A stretch of DNA of 64,000 nt from an uncultured Nitrosospira sp. (GTDB taxonomy: Bacteria; Nitrospirota; Nitrospiria; Nitrospirales; Nitrospiraceae). Shown here piece by piece: positions 45,476-54,399 of the stretch; position 1 is the stretch's first letter, and each line of letters begins with the position of its first letter. The position numbers and the translations under genes were made by a program. The stretch is taken from NCBI GenBank assembly GCA_900696515.1, contig CAADGK010000143.1:1-64000 (forward strand). The letters run 5' to 3'. The notes under the pieces are model-generated. The model searched no databases, was not told the origin of the DNA, and saw nothing but the letters and a program-made list of their open reading frames with translations.

Positions 45476-46984
45476 TCAGACCGCCGGCATGGCCGCGGCG
45501 TCGCGATGGCGCCGTCGGACGTGATGAGCACACATCTCCCTGACGTGATCAGCCACATGGCGGCCGAAGGTCCGGTGCAGCAGCCCGAGATACGACGGAT
45601 GCTGGAAATACTCCAGGAAGGCCCGGTCGCGGAAATCAAGCACGTCGATGGCCGCCAACCGTTCGGTCGGCAACGGCAGCGTGTCATAGGCATGCTGTGA
45701 ATACCCGATCCATCCCGGCCCTCCCAGATCATCAGGGAGCGGCCACCCCTTGTCTTTCGCCAGACCGTACAGGGGCGATCCCGGGTACGCCATGGCGCAA
45801 TAAAAGTTGGCCCACTCCGTATTCAGCTCAAGCGCCAAGTCCAGCGTCGCCCGCATGCTGGCCGGAGTATCGTCGGGCAGCCCGAAAATGTAATTGGCGG
45901 CGACGTAGATGCCATGGGACCGAATACGTTCTACCGTCGCAACAATCTCCCGGTCTCCGAACCGGCCTTTCTCCACACCGTCGCGGACGTGCTGGCTGCC
46001 GGACTCAATACCCAGTCCCAGCCAGTGGAACCCTGCTGCTTTCAGTTTTTCGAGAACCTGGTCCTGTACGGTGTCCACACGGGCATACGCCCAAATATTG
46101 AGGTGGTAGCCCCGTTCGATGATCCTGTCGCAAATACCCAGCACATGCCGCCGGTTCAACACGAACATCTCATCCGGAATCTTGATATTGGTGACGCCAT
46201 AGTCCAGGACCAGCCGGTCAATCAGGCGAATGACGTGATCGGGGCTCCAGGTCCTGAGCATCGGCGTATCAAACGGCGCATTGATGCAACAAAACGAACA
46301 TTTGAAGGGGCATCCCAGGCTCGTTTGTAACGAGGCATAGGGACTGCGGGATTCGAGATGGTCGAAACAATGCCAGTTGTGGGCGCGATAGCGGCTCATA
46401 TCGAGCAAGTCCCACCCCTGACCGGGCAACTCCCGGTCGAGATCAGCAATCAGCGGCGCAGGAGGATTCGAACGGATCACGCCCTGTTCCCGATACCAGA
46501 GTCCCGGCACGTCCTTGAGGGTTCCGACACCATCCCGCAGCACTCGCAGCAGGCCCAATACGGTGTAAGGCCCTTCCCCCTGGCACACATACGTATAGGG
46601 TTCTTCCAGCAGCGTTCGTCCAGGCAACGCCGACGGATGCGTCCCCATCACAAGCGTGGGAATATCCGACAACGCCTGCAGTTCTTCGCAGACACGCCGT
46701 CCGGCCGGCATGCATTGCGTGGAGGCCGAGGGTTGTTGCCCATAAATGACGAACACCGCCACGCGGGGATCGGCCTGCGCGATGGCCTGAGCGGTTTGCC
46801 TATGGGTGAATCCTTTCGCCTCTGCGTCGAGAATCCCCACATCGTACCCGTGAGCCTGGATGCAGGCCGCCATCAGTCCCGCCCATACGGGCGGCTCGAT
46901 CGCGGCCAGGTTCCGGCTCAAGTCCTGATAGACTTCCACCCGACTGGGAGGTGTGATGAAGAGCACGTCGTTACGCAGCGACAC
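45476..46984 (-). CDS. B12-binding-domain radical SAM protein
   Basis: 502 residues. The N-terminal third is a Rossmann-like B12-binding domain without the DxHxxG His; then the radical SAM core with CPFKCSFCC (CxxxCxxC) and the ESGSQHVRDGVEKGR segment. Class B enzymes of this layout often methylate unreactive carbons or rearrange skeletons. The GTG at 46984 is chosen because GGGAGG lies 6 bases upstream; it overlaps the aminotransferase stop by 14 bases. The open frame up to 47188 translates the opposite frame of that gene. Substrate unknown; likely a sugar or its amino-acid side group. Confidence 0.85.
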   Translation of the reverse strand: MSLRNDVLFITPPSRVEVYQDLSRNLAAIEPPVWAGLMAACIQAHGYDVGILDAEAKGFTHRQTAQAIAQADPRVAVFVIYGQQPSASTQCMPAGRRVCEELQALSDIPTLVMGTHPSALPGRTLLEEPYTYVCQGEGPYTVLGLLRVLRDGVGTLKDVPGLWYREQGVIRSNPPAPLIADLDRELPGQGWDLLDMSRYRAHNWHCFDHLESRSPYASLQTSLGCPFKCSFCCINAPFDTPMLRTWSPDHVIRLIDRLVLDYGVTNIKIPDEMFVLNRRHVLGICDRIIERGYHLNIWAYARVDTVQDQVLEKLKAAGFHWLGLGIESGSQHVRDGVEKGRFGDREIVATVERIRSHGIYVAANYIFGLPDDTPASMRATLDLALELNTEWANFYCAMAYPGSPLYGLAKDKGWPLPDDLGGPGWIGYSQHAYDTLPLPTERLAAIDVLDFRDRAFLEYFQHPSYLGLLHRTFGRHVADHVREMCAHHVRRRHRDAAAMPAV

Positions 46985-48173
46985 GGATGCCTCCCAGTTC
47001 CTGGCTGAGCGCGATGACGCGTCGCACTCCTTCCATGACGTCTGCCTCCTGACCGCACGTGGCAATACGGATCGCCGTATCCCACGCCGGACCAAAACTT
47101 CGCCCGGGCGTAACGGCAGTCTGATGGCTATCCAGCAGCCTCCGGCAAAACGCCATGTCTTCCAAACCCACGGCACTGATGTCGACAAAGAGATAGAAAC
47201 CCGACTCCGGCGCGGCGCACCGCAGCAGACCCGATCGGTTGATCGCCTCGGCGCAGGCCGCCGTGACTCTGTTGCAGTGAGACCGGACCTTCTCCACGTA
47301 CGGCTCCATCACGGACATTCCGGCCAGGCAGCCAAGCTGCGTAAACAAGGGCAGACAGGAGATCAGCGTCGAGGTGGATAATGCGAGCTTGTTGATCACG
47401 TCCGGATGGGCCAGCGCATAGCCCGTCCGGTACCCGGGAATAGAAAACAGCTTCGAGAAGGACGACAGGACCACCGCCTGTGGAGTCGGACAGGAGGCCA
47501 GGCTGAAAAAGGGCCAGCCGAACGAGAGCTCTCCGTAGGTCTCATCACTCAAGAGCCAGATTCGCTCCTCCTCGCATCGCCGAGCCAGCAGTTCCAGCAT
47601 CGGTCTGGTGTATACCGCGCCGGTCGGATTGTTGGCGGAATTCACGATGACCGCTTTGGGCCTGGCGGCGATGGCCTCGTCGATCTGCGCCTCGCCGAGG
47701 TGAAACCCGTTCTCGGCCGTCAAGGGCACCGCGATCACATCCAGCCCGATATGAGACGCCGCCGCCCAATACGAGGGAAACGCCGGTGTAAAGAGCGCCA
47801 GCCGGTTCCCCGGGTTACAGGTCAGATCAAGAAACTGGCTGATCAGCAGATTCGCGGGACTGATGGCCACATGCCTCGCCTCATACTCGTGGCCGGTCCG
47901 GTGCCGATATCGGTCGGCCACAGCCTCGCGTAATTCGAGCAGCCCGCCCATCGGCGCATACCCGACATGCTTGGCCCTAATGGCCTCGATGGTGGCGTCC
48001 ACGATATCAGGCGGCGGAGCCATTCTGGGATTGCCGAGCTCCAGGTGATACACCTGCTTCCCCTGCCGCTCAAGCTTCTGCGCACGCTCCATCACTTTGA
48101 ACATCTCTTGCCCCACGAGATGTTGGCCTCGCAGGGAAAACGGCAATGTCGTCGGCAGCGATGCGTGTGTCAT
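46971..48173 (-). CDS. Pyridoxal-phosphate aminotransferase, class I/II
   Basis: About 400 residues. Fold type I aspartate-aminotransferase-like: NSANNPTGAVYT, DETYGEL, and the PLP lysine in SSFSKLFSIPGYRTGY. Enzymes of this subgroup act on amino acids or keto acids rather than nucleotide sugars. Start taken as the ATG at 48173 (GAGGG upstream). Tightly packed between the guanylyltransferase and the radical SAM gene, so it likely serves the same product. Confidence 0.88.
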   Translation of the reverse strand: MTHASLPTTLPFSLRGQHLVGQEMFKVMERAQKLERQGKQVYHLELGNPRMAPPPDIVDATIEAIRAKHVGYAPMGGLLELREAVADRYRHRTGHEYEARHVAISPANLLISQFLDLTCNPGNRLALFTPAFPSYWAAASHIGLDVIAVPLTAENGFHLGEAQIDEAIAARPKAVIVNSANNPTGAVYTRPMLELLARRCEEERIWLLSDETYGELSFGWPFFSLASCPTPQAVVLSSFSKLFSIPGYRTGYALAHPDVINKLALSTSTLISCLPLFTQLGCLAGMSVMEPYVEKVRSHCNRVTAACAEAINRSGLLRCAAPESGFYLFVDISAVGLEDMAFCRRLLDSHQTAVTPGRSFGPAWDTAIRIATCGQEADVMEGVRRVIALSQELGGIRVAA

Positions 48174-48180
48174 GATCCCT

Positions 48181-48936
48181 CTACTGCAGCCGGAGATTCC
48201 GCTCCTCAACTCCGCCCCCTACGCCGGCCCCGGCCTGCCTGATGAAGGCGTCGAGGCGCTCCGGAGTCCCGATATCGTACAGAGGCTGATAAAACACCTG
48301 TCCGTAGATCCCCTCGGTCAGGAGACCCGGCAGCAAGTCTTGCTCCAGGGAATAGGGCCGGCCGGCCGGAATCCGGTCCAGTACGGCCCGGTCACACACA
48401 TAGATCCCGGCATTGTGGAATCGTATCTCGCGGTCAGTCTGCGTGTCGGAAAATGACATCAGCCTGCCCGCATGATTCACCGTCACACATCCCGCATCCG
48501 TCCGTGAATCGGCCGGCGTGAGCGCGAGGGTCACCGGTCCGGTCGTGGCTGTATGACGCGAGAGCAATGCCTGGAGATCAACCTCGCACAGCGAATCACC
48601 GTTGAGCACCATGAACGGATTCGTGCGGATCAGCGAGGCGGCATGCTTCAACGCCCCGGCCGTGCCCAGCGGAACCGGTTCACAGGAGAACCGCACATCA
48701 CAGGACTGAGGATGGGCGGCATACCATTCGCGAAACTGGTCTCCGAGATATCCGGTACAGAGGATGACCCGGCGCACCCCTTGCCCTGTACAATAGGCCA
48801 GGACGCGATCCACAAACGGCCGATCATCGATCATCACCATGGGCTTGGGCCGATCCTTGACGACCGATCGCAGTCTCCTCCCTTGCCCCCCACAGAGCAC
48901 CAGCGCATCACAGTCTGCTACACCCATCATGGTCAT
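48181..48936 (-). CDS. hddC: Sugar-phosphate nucleotidyltransferase, HddC-like
   Basis: 251 residues. LVLCGGQGRRLRSVVKDRPKPM is the nucleotide-binding signature and VLNGDSLCE the metal/sugar site. Closest in pattern to D-glycero-D-manno-heptose-1-phosphate guanylyltransferases, an assignment supported by the kinase gene directly upstream, whose stop it overlaps (4 bases). It would form a GDP-heptose. A hexose-1-phosphate substrate cannot be excluded. Confidence 0.8.
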   Translation of the reverse strand: MTMMGVADCDALVLCGGQGRRLRSVVKDRPKPMVMIDDRPFVDRVLAYCTGQGVRRVILCTGYLGDQFREWYAAHPQSCDVRFSCEPVPLGTAGALKHAASLIRTNPFMVLNGDSLCEVDLQALLSRHTATTGPVTLALTPADSRTDAGCVTVNHAGRLMSFSDTQTDREIRFHNAGIYVCDRAVLDRIPAGRPYSLEQDLLPGLLTEGIYGQVFYQPLYDIGTPERLDAFIRQAGAGVGGGVEERNLRLQ

Positions 48937-50003
48937 GCAGCCTTGCCCACTGCCGCTCCGGCATTGAAGACCGCGGATTTGTTCTCCGGCCCGCAGTCAG
49001 GCGCCTGCAGGACGGAAGATTCCTGCTGATAGAAGACGATCTGGGTGCCTTGATGTTCAAACCGGAACGGTACCTGCAACAAACCCGGTAACGCCGCTCT
49101 GATCTGAGCATGCATCTCGGGCTTCGCAAAAAGCAGTATGAACCCGCCTCCGCCGGCGCCCAGCAATTTCCCACCGATGGCGCCCGCTCGTCTGGCCGCG
49201 TCGTAGATGTCATCGATCATCGGCGTCGTGATCTTAGAGGTCAGGCCTCGTTTCACCATCCAGGATTCGTGCAGCAATTCTCCGAACTCGGAGAGATCCC
49301 GATCTCCGACCAGCACGGAGACGCCCTCCTGCACCATTTGCAACATGGCGAAGAGCTCGACCCGTCGGTGCTTGGTATGGGCGATCTGCTCCTTGGCGAT
49401 CACCGACGCCGTGCGGGAAAAGCCGGTAAAGTACAGCAGCAAATGATCCTGAAGCTGCGCGAGACGTTCCGGTCCCATGACGATCGGGGTGTACCCGATG
49501 TCTCCGTTCTGAAAAAAGTTGACGCGGCACAATCCCCCGTGCGCCGCCAAGACTTGATCCTGACAGCCAACGGCTTCCTGCAGCACCTCCTGCTCGATAT
49601 GGATGGCGGTACGAGCCAGCTCGTCCTTGCTCGGCATCCGATGTCGCAACGCGTGCAAGGAATGGAGCAGTCCGACGGTAAACGACGAGCTTGATCCCAA
49701 GCCGGTGCGCGCCGGAAGATCTCCATCGTGATGAATCTCCAACCCCTCCTCAACATTCAAATACTGCAGCACGCCTCGCACCGCCGGATGCTCGATGTCG
49801 CTGTTGGACCTCGTCTGCTCAATCCGCGAATAGGCGATACGGGTCTTGTGTTCGAAAAACGGCGGCAAATAGCGACAGCTCAGGTAACAGTACTTGTCGA
49901 TCGTCGTGGCGAGCACGGCGCCTCCGTGCTCTTTGAACCAGACCGGATAATCGGTGCCCCCGCCGAAGAACGAAATGCGGAATGGCGTGCGGCTGATGAT
50001 CAT
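48933..50003 (-). CDS. hddA: GHMP-family sugar kinase, heptose-7-phosphate kinase-like
   Basis: 356 residues. PFRISFFGGGTDYPVWFKE at the start, PARTGLGSSSSFTVG as the ATP-binding motif 2, and LGAGGGGFILLF as motif 3. The GGGTD start is typical of HddA, which phosphorylates D-glycero-D-manno-heptose 7-phosphate at C1. GAGAGG lies upstream of the ATG. Together with the next gene it forms a GDP-heptose module. Confidence 0.82.
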   Translation of the reverse strand: MIISRTPFRISFFGGGTDYPVWFKEHGGAVLATTIDKYCYLSCRYLPPFFEHKTRIAYSRIEQTRSNSDIEHPAVRGVLQYLNVEEGLEIHHDGDLPARTGLGSSSSFTVGLLHSLHALRHRMPSKDELARTAIHIEQEVLQEAVGCQDQVLAAHGGLCRVNFFQNGDIGYTPIVMGPERLAQLQDHLLLYFTGFSRTASVIAKEQIAHTKHRRVELFAMLQMVQEGVSVLVGDRDLSEFGELLHESWMVKRGLTSKITTPMIDDIYDAARRAGAIGGKLLGAGGGGFILLFAKPEMHAQIRAALPGLLQVPFRFEHQGTQIVFYQQESSVLQAPDCGPENKSAVFNAGAAVGKAA

Positions 50004-50036
50004 CGTGCGTTGTTCCTCTCTGCGATCGTGCCGGCC

Positions 50037-50990
50037 TTACACATTGCCGTACCCGGTTCCACCGATGACGGTGTAGCACTTGACGAGTTCCCTGATGCCG
50101 CGCGCGAGAGACCAATCCGGGTTGAAACCTGTGGCACGGATCCGCTCGTTCGAGACGATATAATCCCGTTTGTCGGGATCTTCACCGATCGGAGCCTCCG
50201 AGTAGACGAACTGCGGGATCTGCCGTTTGATTTCGGCGCATAATTCCAGTTTCGACAAGTTGGCATCGTCCAGACCGACGTTGTACGGACGGTCCTTCAT
50301 GGTGTCGAACTGTTCGATCGCATGGAGGAAGGCCTTGGTCACGTCGCGGACATGGATGTAGTTGCGCGTGCAGTGGCCTTCGAAGACCGTGACGGCTCGA
50401 TCATGGACGGCCCGCCAGACGAAATCGTTCACCAGGAGGTCCATTCGCATCCGGGGCGAGGCACCGAACACCGTGGCGAGCCGGAGTGTGACGGCATTGC
50501 CCCGATCAAGCACGACGCGTTCGGCCTTGACCTTGGTCTCGCCGTACAGGCTGATGGGGCGGAGCGGCGAGTCTTCGGTGCAGGGAACTCCGGGTTGGCC
50601 GATCCCGTACCCGCTGTTGGTGACGGGGAAAATCATGCGCTGGTTCGGCGAGGAGAGTTTGCACAGCATGTGAACCGCTTCCAAATTGATCGAATAGGCG
50701 CCGATTCGGTCCCGATTGCACAGCGGCGCACCCACCAGTGCCGCCAACGGAATGAGGATATCGGCGTGACGTATCGCCTCCGTCATGACCCGCTCATCCC
50801 GGCAGTCCCCTCGCACCACACTGAAGGCATCCTCCCCGCAGCAGTCCAGGAGGCTGCTTTGCCGGTACATGAAATTGTCGACGACCGTCACCCGATATCC
50901 GCGAGTGAGCAAGTGACGCGACAGCACGGATCCGATATAACCCGCCCCACCCGTGATCACGATATGTCCTTGCGATGTCATCATACGCAC
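50037..50990 (-). CDS. NAD-dependent sugar-nucleotide epimerase (extended SDR)
   Basis: 317 residues. Rossmann motif GGAGYIGS, Ser/Thr in VTNSGYG, catalytic YGETK (Tyr-x-x-x-Lys). It lacks the Asp-Glu pair of 4,6-dehydratases, so an epimerase or reductase is more likely. GTG start with AGGAG 5 bases upstream; the previous gene's TAA is only 10 bases away. It presumably edits the GDP-sugar made by its neighbours. Confidence 0.83.
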   Translation of the reverse strand: MRMMTSQGHIVITGGAGYIGSVLSRHLLTRGYRVTVVDNFMYRQSSLLDCCGEDAFSVVRGDCRDERVMTEAIRHADILIPLAALVGAPLCNRDRIGAYSINLEAVHMLCKLSSPNQRMIFPVTNSGYGIGQPGVPCTEDSPLRPISLYGETKVKAERVVLDRGNAVTLRLATVFGASPRMRMDLLVNDFVWRAVHDRAVTVFEGHCTRNYIHVRDVTKAFLHAIEQFDTMKDRPYNVGLDDANLSKLELCAEIKRQIPQFVYSEAPIGEDPDKRDYIVSNERIRATGFNPDWSLARGIRELVKCYTVIGGTGYGNV

Positions 50991-50999
50991 ACCGGCTCC

Positions 51000-51953
51000 T
51001 TACGAATGCCCGCACATCGACGACTCAGGATGATACTGGGATCGTCCGACCTCTCGGCTGAGAAACCACCGCACGGCCTCCGTGAGCCCGTCGGTGAGAC
51101 TGGTAAATCGGTGGCCCGGAAACCGCTCGTCGAAGGCCGTACTCCGCAAGCGCTTGACCAGCATGCCTTCCGGCTTGGCATCGTCGAAGACAATAGGACC
51201 GGAGTAGTTCATGACCCGGCCGATCGTACGGGCGAGGTGAGCGATCGAAACCCCTTCGTCCGGAGTCACAATCGTCGTACCTGATCCCCAACCGCCCGAT
51301 AAAGCTCCAAGAGCCAACCGTGCGACATCGTCGACATAGACGAATTGACGAATGGCCCGTCCGGTACCCCAAACGGTGAAGGCCGTGCCGTGCGTTCGGG
51401 CGTCGTGACATCGGCGGATCAGCGCCCCCACGACATGCCCGGACTCCAGGTCGAATGAGTCGTGCGGTCCGTACATGGTGACGGGTGTCAGGCTGTTCCA
51501 CATCAATCCCGCTTCTTTGGCCGCGAGCCCGACGTGAAGATCGAGCATCCGCTTCGCATAGGCATAGCCCGCATTTCCGTCATAGGGCATTGCGTTCTGC
51601 ACGTCGGCTTCGGTGGTCGGACGATCCGCAAACATCGGGAACGCGCAGCTGGATAACATCGCCGTGAGGCGCGGTATACGCAGCTGCCGGGCGGCCGACA
51701 AGACGGCCGTGTTGATCAGAATGTTTTCCTCGAGAAATCGCGCATTGTCGGCGGCGTTGGCCTTGACGCCCCCGACCACACCGGCCAAATGCAGGATTCG
51801 ACCGGGCCGGATGGATCGCAGCAGTTGTTCGGCGACGCCTCGATCGCGGAGATCCCCGTCCCGGCTGGACAGGTAGACGCCATCGGGTCTCAGTCGGCGC
51901 ACGGCCCGGCCCAGCAATCCTGATCCTCCCGTAACGAGTAAGGGACCTGTCAC
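51000..51953 (-). CDS. GDP-fucose-synthase-like epimerase/reductase (Fcl/ColC-like)
   Basis: 317 residues. TGGSGLLGRAV Rossmann motif, HLAGVVGGVKANAADNARF, Ser-Cys in LSSCAFP and YAYAKRM (Tyr-x-x-x-Lys) match GDP-L-fucose synthase. ColC, the last enzyme of GDP-colitose synthesis, is in the same family. GTG start overlaps the upstream gene's stop by four bases. Next to a ColD-like gene, a ColC-type role fits well. Confidence 0.85.
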   Translation of the reverse strand: MTGPLLVTGGSGLLGRAVRRLRPDGVYLSSRDGDLRDRGVAEQLLRSIRPGRILHLAGVVGGVKANAADNARFLEENILINTAVLSAARQLRIPRLTAMLSSCAFPMFADRPTTEADVQNAMPYDGNAGYAYAKRMLDLHVGLAAKEAGLMWNSLTPVTMYGPHDSFDLESGHVVGALIRRCHDARTHGTAFTVWGTGRAIRQFVYVDDVARLALGALSGGWGSGTTIVTPDEGVSIAHLARTIGRVMNYSGPIVFDDAKPEGMLVKRLRSTAFDERFPGHRFTSLTDGLTEAVRWFLSREVGRSQYHPESSMCGHS

Positions 51954-53149
51954 GCTGCCTCCAGCACGATGGTGGAAATGGCCGCAATGTCCTCTTCCCT
52001 CAACCCCTGGTGGTTCGGCAGAAAGAACCCGCAGTGATGAATTCGGTCGGCGACGGGAAAACTGGCCGCTCCATAGCGGTTGACCCAGAAAGGATGCAAG
52101 CCGAGATTGCCCGCCGAGAAGATGCGGGTTTCCACCCCGTGTGCGGACAGGGCTTGGACGATGCGCCGGCGCTGTTGGCGCGACTCCGCCAGGAGTCCGA
52201 CAGAAATGCTGGCGACGTCACTTCCCTGCGGAGGGCGTTGGGCATAGAAATGGCCGCTCAGGCGCTCCACATAGCGGGCATGGTTCCGACGTCGCTGCTC
52301 CGTCATCCAATCCAGTTTGTCCAGTTGTCCGATTCCGATGAAGGCGTTCAGATCCGTCGAGCGAAGATTGAAACCCGGTTCATAAAACACAAATGGCGAG
52401 TGGAAATCATCGACGCCGTAGCGCGACACGAGCGCGTGATGTGTCTCGCCGTCCAAGTCCTTGCTCCAACCGTGGCTTCTGAGCATGAGCAGCAGGTCAT
52501 TCAATGTCTTGTCATCGGTAGACACCATGCCGCCCTCGATCGTCGACATTTGATGGCCGAAGTAAAAGGAAAAGCTCCCCATGTCGCCGAATGATCCGAC
52601 TTTCCGTCCCTGATAAGTTGCTCCGATTGCGGCGCAGGCATCCTCCAGCAACAGGAACTCATAACGGGCTTTCAATGCCATCAGTTCCCGCATTTTGTGC
52701 GGGACCCCAAGGACTTGGACGAGCATGACGGTCTGCGCGTGATGCTGTTTGAGCAACGTTTCGAGATGATCCAGATCAAGGCCGAACGTCTCCGGATCGG
52801 CTTCGCACATAATGGGCTCGAACCCGAATTGGATGGCCGGTGCAATCGATGTGATCCAGCCCACGCTGGGAACGATCACTTTTCTGTTGTGCAGCCGGCC
52901 GGAAGCCAGGAGCGCATAGTACATCAGGAGATTTGCCGAGGAGCCGGAGTTGCAGAACACGGAGTGCGGTCGGACCAGCCAGCTGGACCACCGTGACTCG
53001 AACTCACGCGTGACGCCCCCCTTCGTTAATCGAGGGTACGAACCAAGCCACTGAATCAGACGATCGATATCCTGGCGATCGATCGTGTCGTAGGCTAAAC
53101 ACCATCGAGGATTCAACTCATGGCGCGCTGTAGACGGACCGTTCATCAT
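51950..53149 (-). CDS. DegT/StrS-family PLP enzyme with His for Lys (ColD-like 3-dehydratase)
   Basis: 399 residues. DegT/DnrJ/EryC1/StrS fold: NSGSSANLLMYYALL, LLLEDACAAIGATY (Asp170 to the PLP nitrogen) and MSTIEGGMVS. At the position of the PLP-binding Lys of aminotransferases is His199, in FSFYFGHQMSTIEGG. This His is the mark of ColD and E1-type dehydratases, which remove the 3-hydroxyl of 4-keto-6-deoxy sugars. GGAG precedes the ATG. First gene of the operon. Confidence 0.87.
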   Translation of the reverse strand: MMNGPSTARHELNPRWCLAYDTIDRQDIDRLIQWLGSYPRLTKGGVTREFESRWSSWLVRPHSVFCNSGSSANLLMYYALLASGRLHNRKVIVPSVGWITSIAPAIQFGFEPIMCEADPETFGLDLDHLETLLKQHHAQTVMLVQVLGVPHKMRELMALKARYEFLLLEDACAAIGATYQGRKVGSFGDMGSFSFYFGHQMSTIEGGMVSTDDKTLNDLLLMLRSHGWSKDLDGETHHALVSRYGVDDFHSPFVFYEPGFNLRSTDLNAFIGIGQLDKLDWMTEQRRRNHARYVERLSGHFYAQRPPQGSDVASISVGLLAESRQQRRRIVQALSAHGVETRIFSAGNLGLHPFWVNRYGAASFPVADRIHHCGFFLPNHQGLREEDIAAISTIVLEAA

Positions 53150-53528
53150 GCGTGAGTTCTCCAGATCAGGCCTGCAGGGACACGCCTTTCAAAACACATG
53201 CCGGGCTGCGTTGCTGGGTTCTGGCACCAGGCAGGGGAAAGGACTCTTTCATCGATGCCAAGGAGACGGCTGTACAGTTCCGCAGGGGACGGACACAGCA
53301 ATCCCGGCAGGATGCTCAAAAAGGCTGTCCGGCACGGCCGCGGCGAGTGAAGAGGAGGAAGCCTACGGTACGGGAGGGTGAGTCTCCGAGCGACGGGAGC
53401 AGGTCCCTGTCCGAATATTTCATCATCCGGCTGGACAAGAGCGTAGGAGGGAGAATTCGAGCGGGTCGGCAGTATTTACCGATCTGGAGGGAAAACAATT
53501 CCGCAAGAAGGGTGGAGGATCTCCGCCG
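53150..53528. other. Spacer upstream of the glycan operon
   Basis: Unique sequence without heptamer repeats and without a convincing gene. It should hold the promoter of the 53149-leftward operon, but I see no clear sigma-28 or sigma-54 site. Confidence 0.5.
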
Positions 53529-54251
53529 TCAAGATAATGACGGCGCGACTATTTTCTGCGTCGCCCACTGTTCGATCGCGCTCTTGACCGATCCGCCCCA
53601 TCCTCGATACTCGATGTATTCCATTTCGTCGAACCGAAATTCAATCCCGACCGTTTCGCTACCCTGCCGTACGTCGACATTCTTCACGACTCCCGTCAGG
53701 TTGGTAATGTGCCCCAGCCCGGGAAGTTCGAACTCCAAACGGACGGTCGTTCCGGGTCGCAACCACGGCGGTCGTTGAACCAATGTCACGCTGCATCCTC
53801 CTCCGCTGAGATCCTTCAGTAACCCGCCCAAATAACTGGCGGCGGGTAACACCGAGGCAGAGGGATTCGCCATGTCTGTTTTCATCAACAGGATCGGCTC
53901 GCTGGCGGAGGCTCGGAAATGTTTGCGTAGATGCATTTCTTCCACGGTCTTCGGATAGGCCACGAACAGTAACGGCACCGGTGCCGTTATCAGTTCGCGA
54001 ATTTCACTGCGATACCCGACGAGTTTGCCGTCGTGCAGATAACTCACGGTACAGGGAGTCCCGCTCTCGACCCGATGGTCATGCCCAAGAGGCAGCGGCC
54101 ATTCGCAGACGAGCCAGGCGTGATCCTTCCACCCCAACAGCGTCGAACCATACATCACCTTCTGCCCGTCGAGCGTGAGAGACAGCTTGAGAGCCAATCC
54201 CACCGATAGGAACGATGCTGGAGATGGACTCGCCTCGGCTATGTCGTTCAT
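53529..54251 (-). CDS. YcgR-like PilZ flagellar brake protein
   Basis: 240 residues. An N-terminal YcgR-N-type beta domain (about 20-115) is followed by a PilZ domain with RKHFRAS (RxxxR) and DLSGGGCSVT (DxSxxG). In YcgR this pair binds c-di-GMP and slows the motor. AAAGGAT precedes the ATG at 54251. Promoter of sigma-28 type at 54301-54328; divergent from an HD-GYP gene. Confidence 0.85.
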   Translation of the reverse strand: MNDIAEASPSPASFLSVGLALKLSLTLDGQKVMYGSTLLGWKDHAWLVCEWPLPLGHDHRVESGTPCTVSYLHDGKLVGYRSEIRELITAPVPLLFVAYPKTVEEMHLRKHFRASASEPILLMKTDMANPSASVLPAASYLGGLLKDLSGGGCSVTLVQRPPWLRPGTTVRLEFELPGLGHITNLTGVVKNVDVRQGSETVGIEFRFDEMEYIEYRGWGGSVKSAIEQWATQKIVAPSLS

Positions 54252-54300
54252 CGCGATCCTTTCTCATCGAACCGTCGTTACAAACAGCCTCTGATGGCCT

Positions 54301-54328
54301 CTATCGGCGCAGGAGAGGCTTTTCTTGA
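54301..54328 (-). promoter_or_regulatory. Sigma-28 (FliA) promoter for the YcgR-like gene
   Basis: On the minus strand: TCAAGAAA at 54328-54321, 12 bases, GCCGATAG at 54308-54301. Start near 54294, giving a 5' UTR of about 45 bases. Confidence 0.65.
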
Positions 54329-54399
54329 GCAGCAAGGATACGAGATGGAATCCATTGATTACGAATGGAGTGCAACGTACAAGGTTGCACACGCACCGA

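Noticed and set aside
46985-47188. Longer radical SAM protein
   Set aside because: The added N-terminus is the opposite-frame shadow of the aminotransferase; the GTG at 46984 has a strong ribosome site.
53150-53528. Plus-strand frame from 53152 (208 residues)
   Set aside because: It runs into the antisense of the YcgR-like gene; no ribosome site or recognisable domain.
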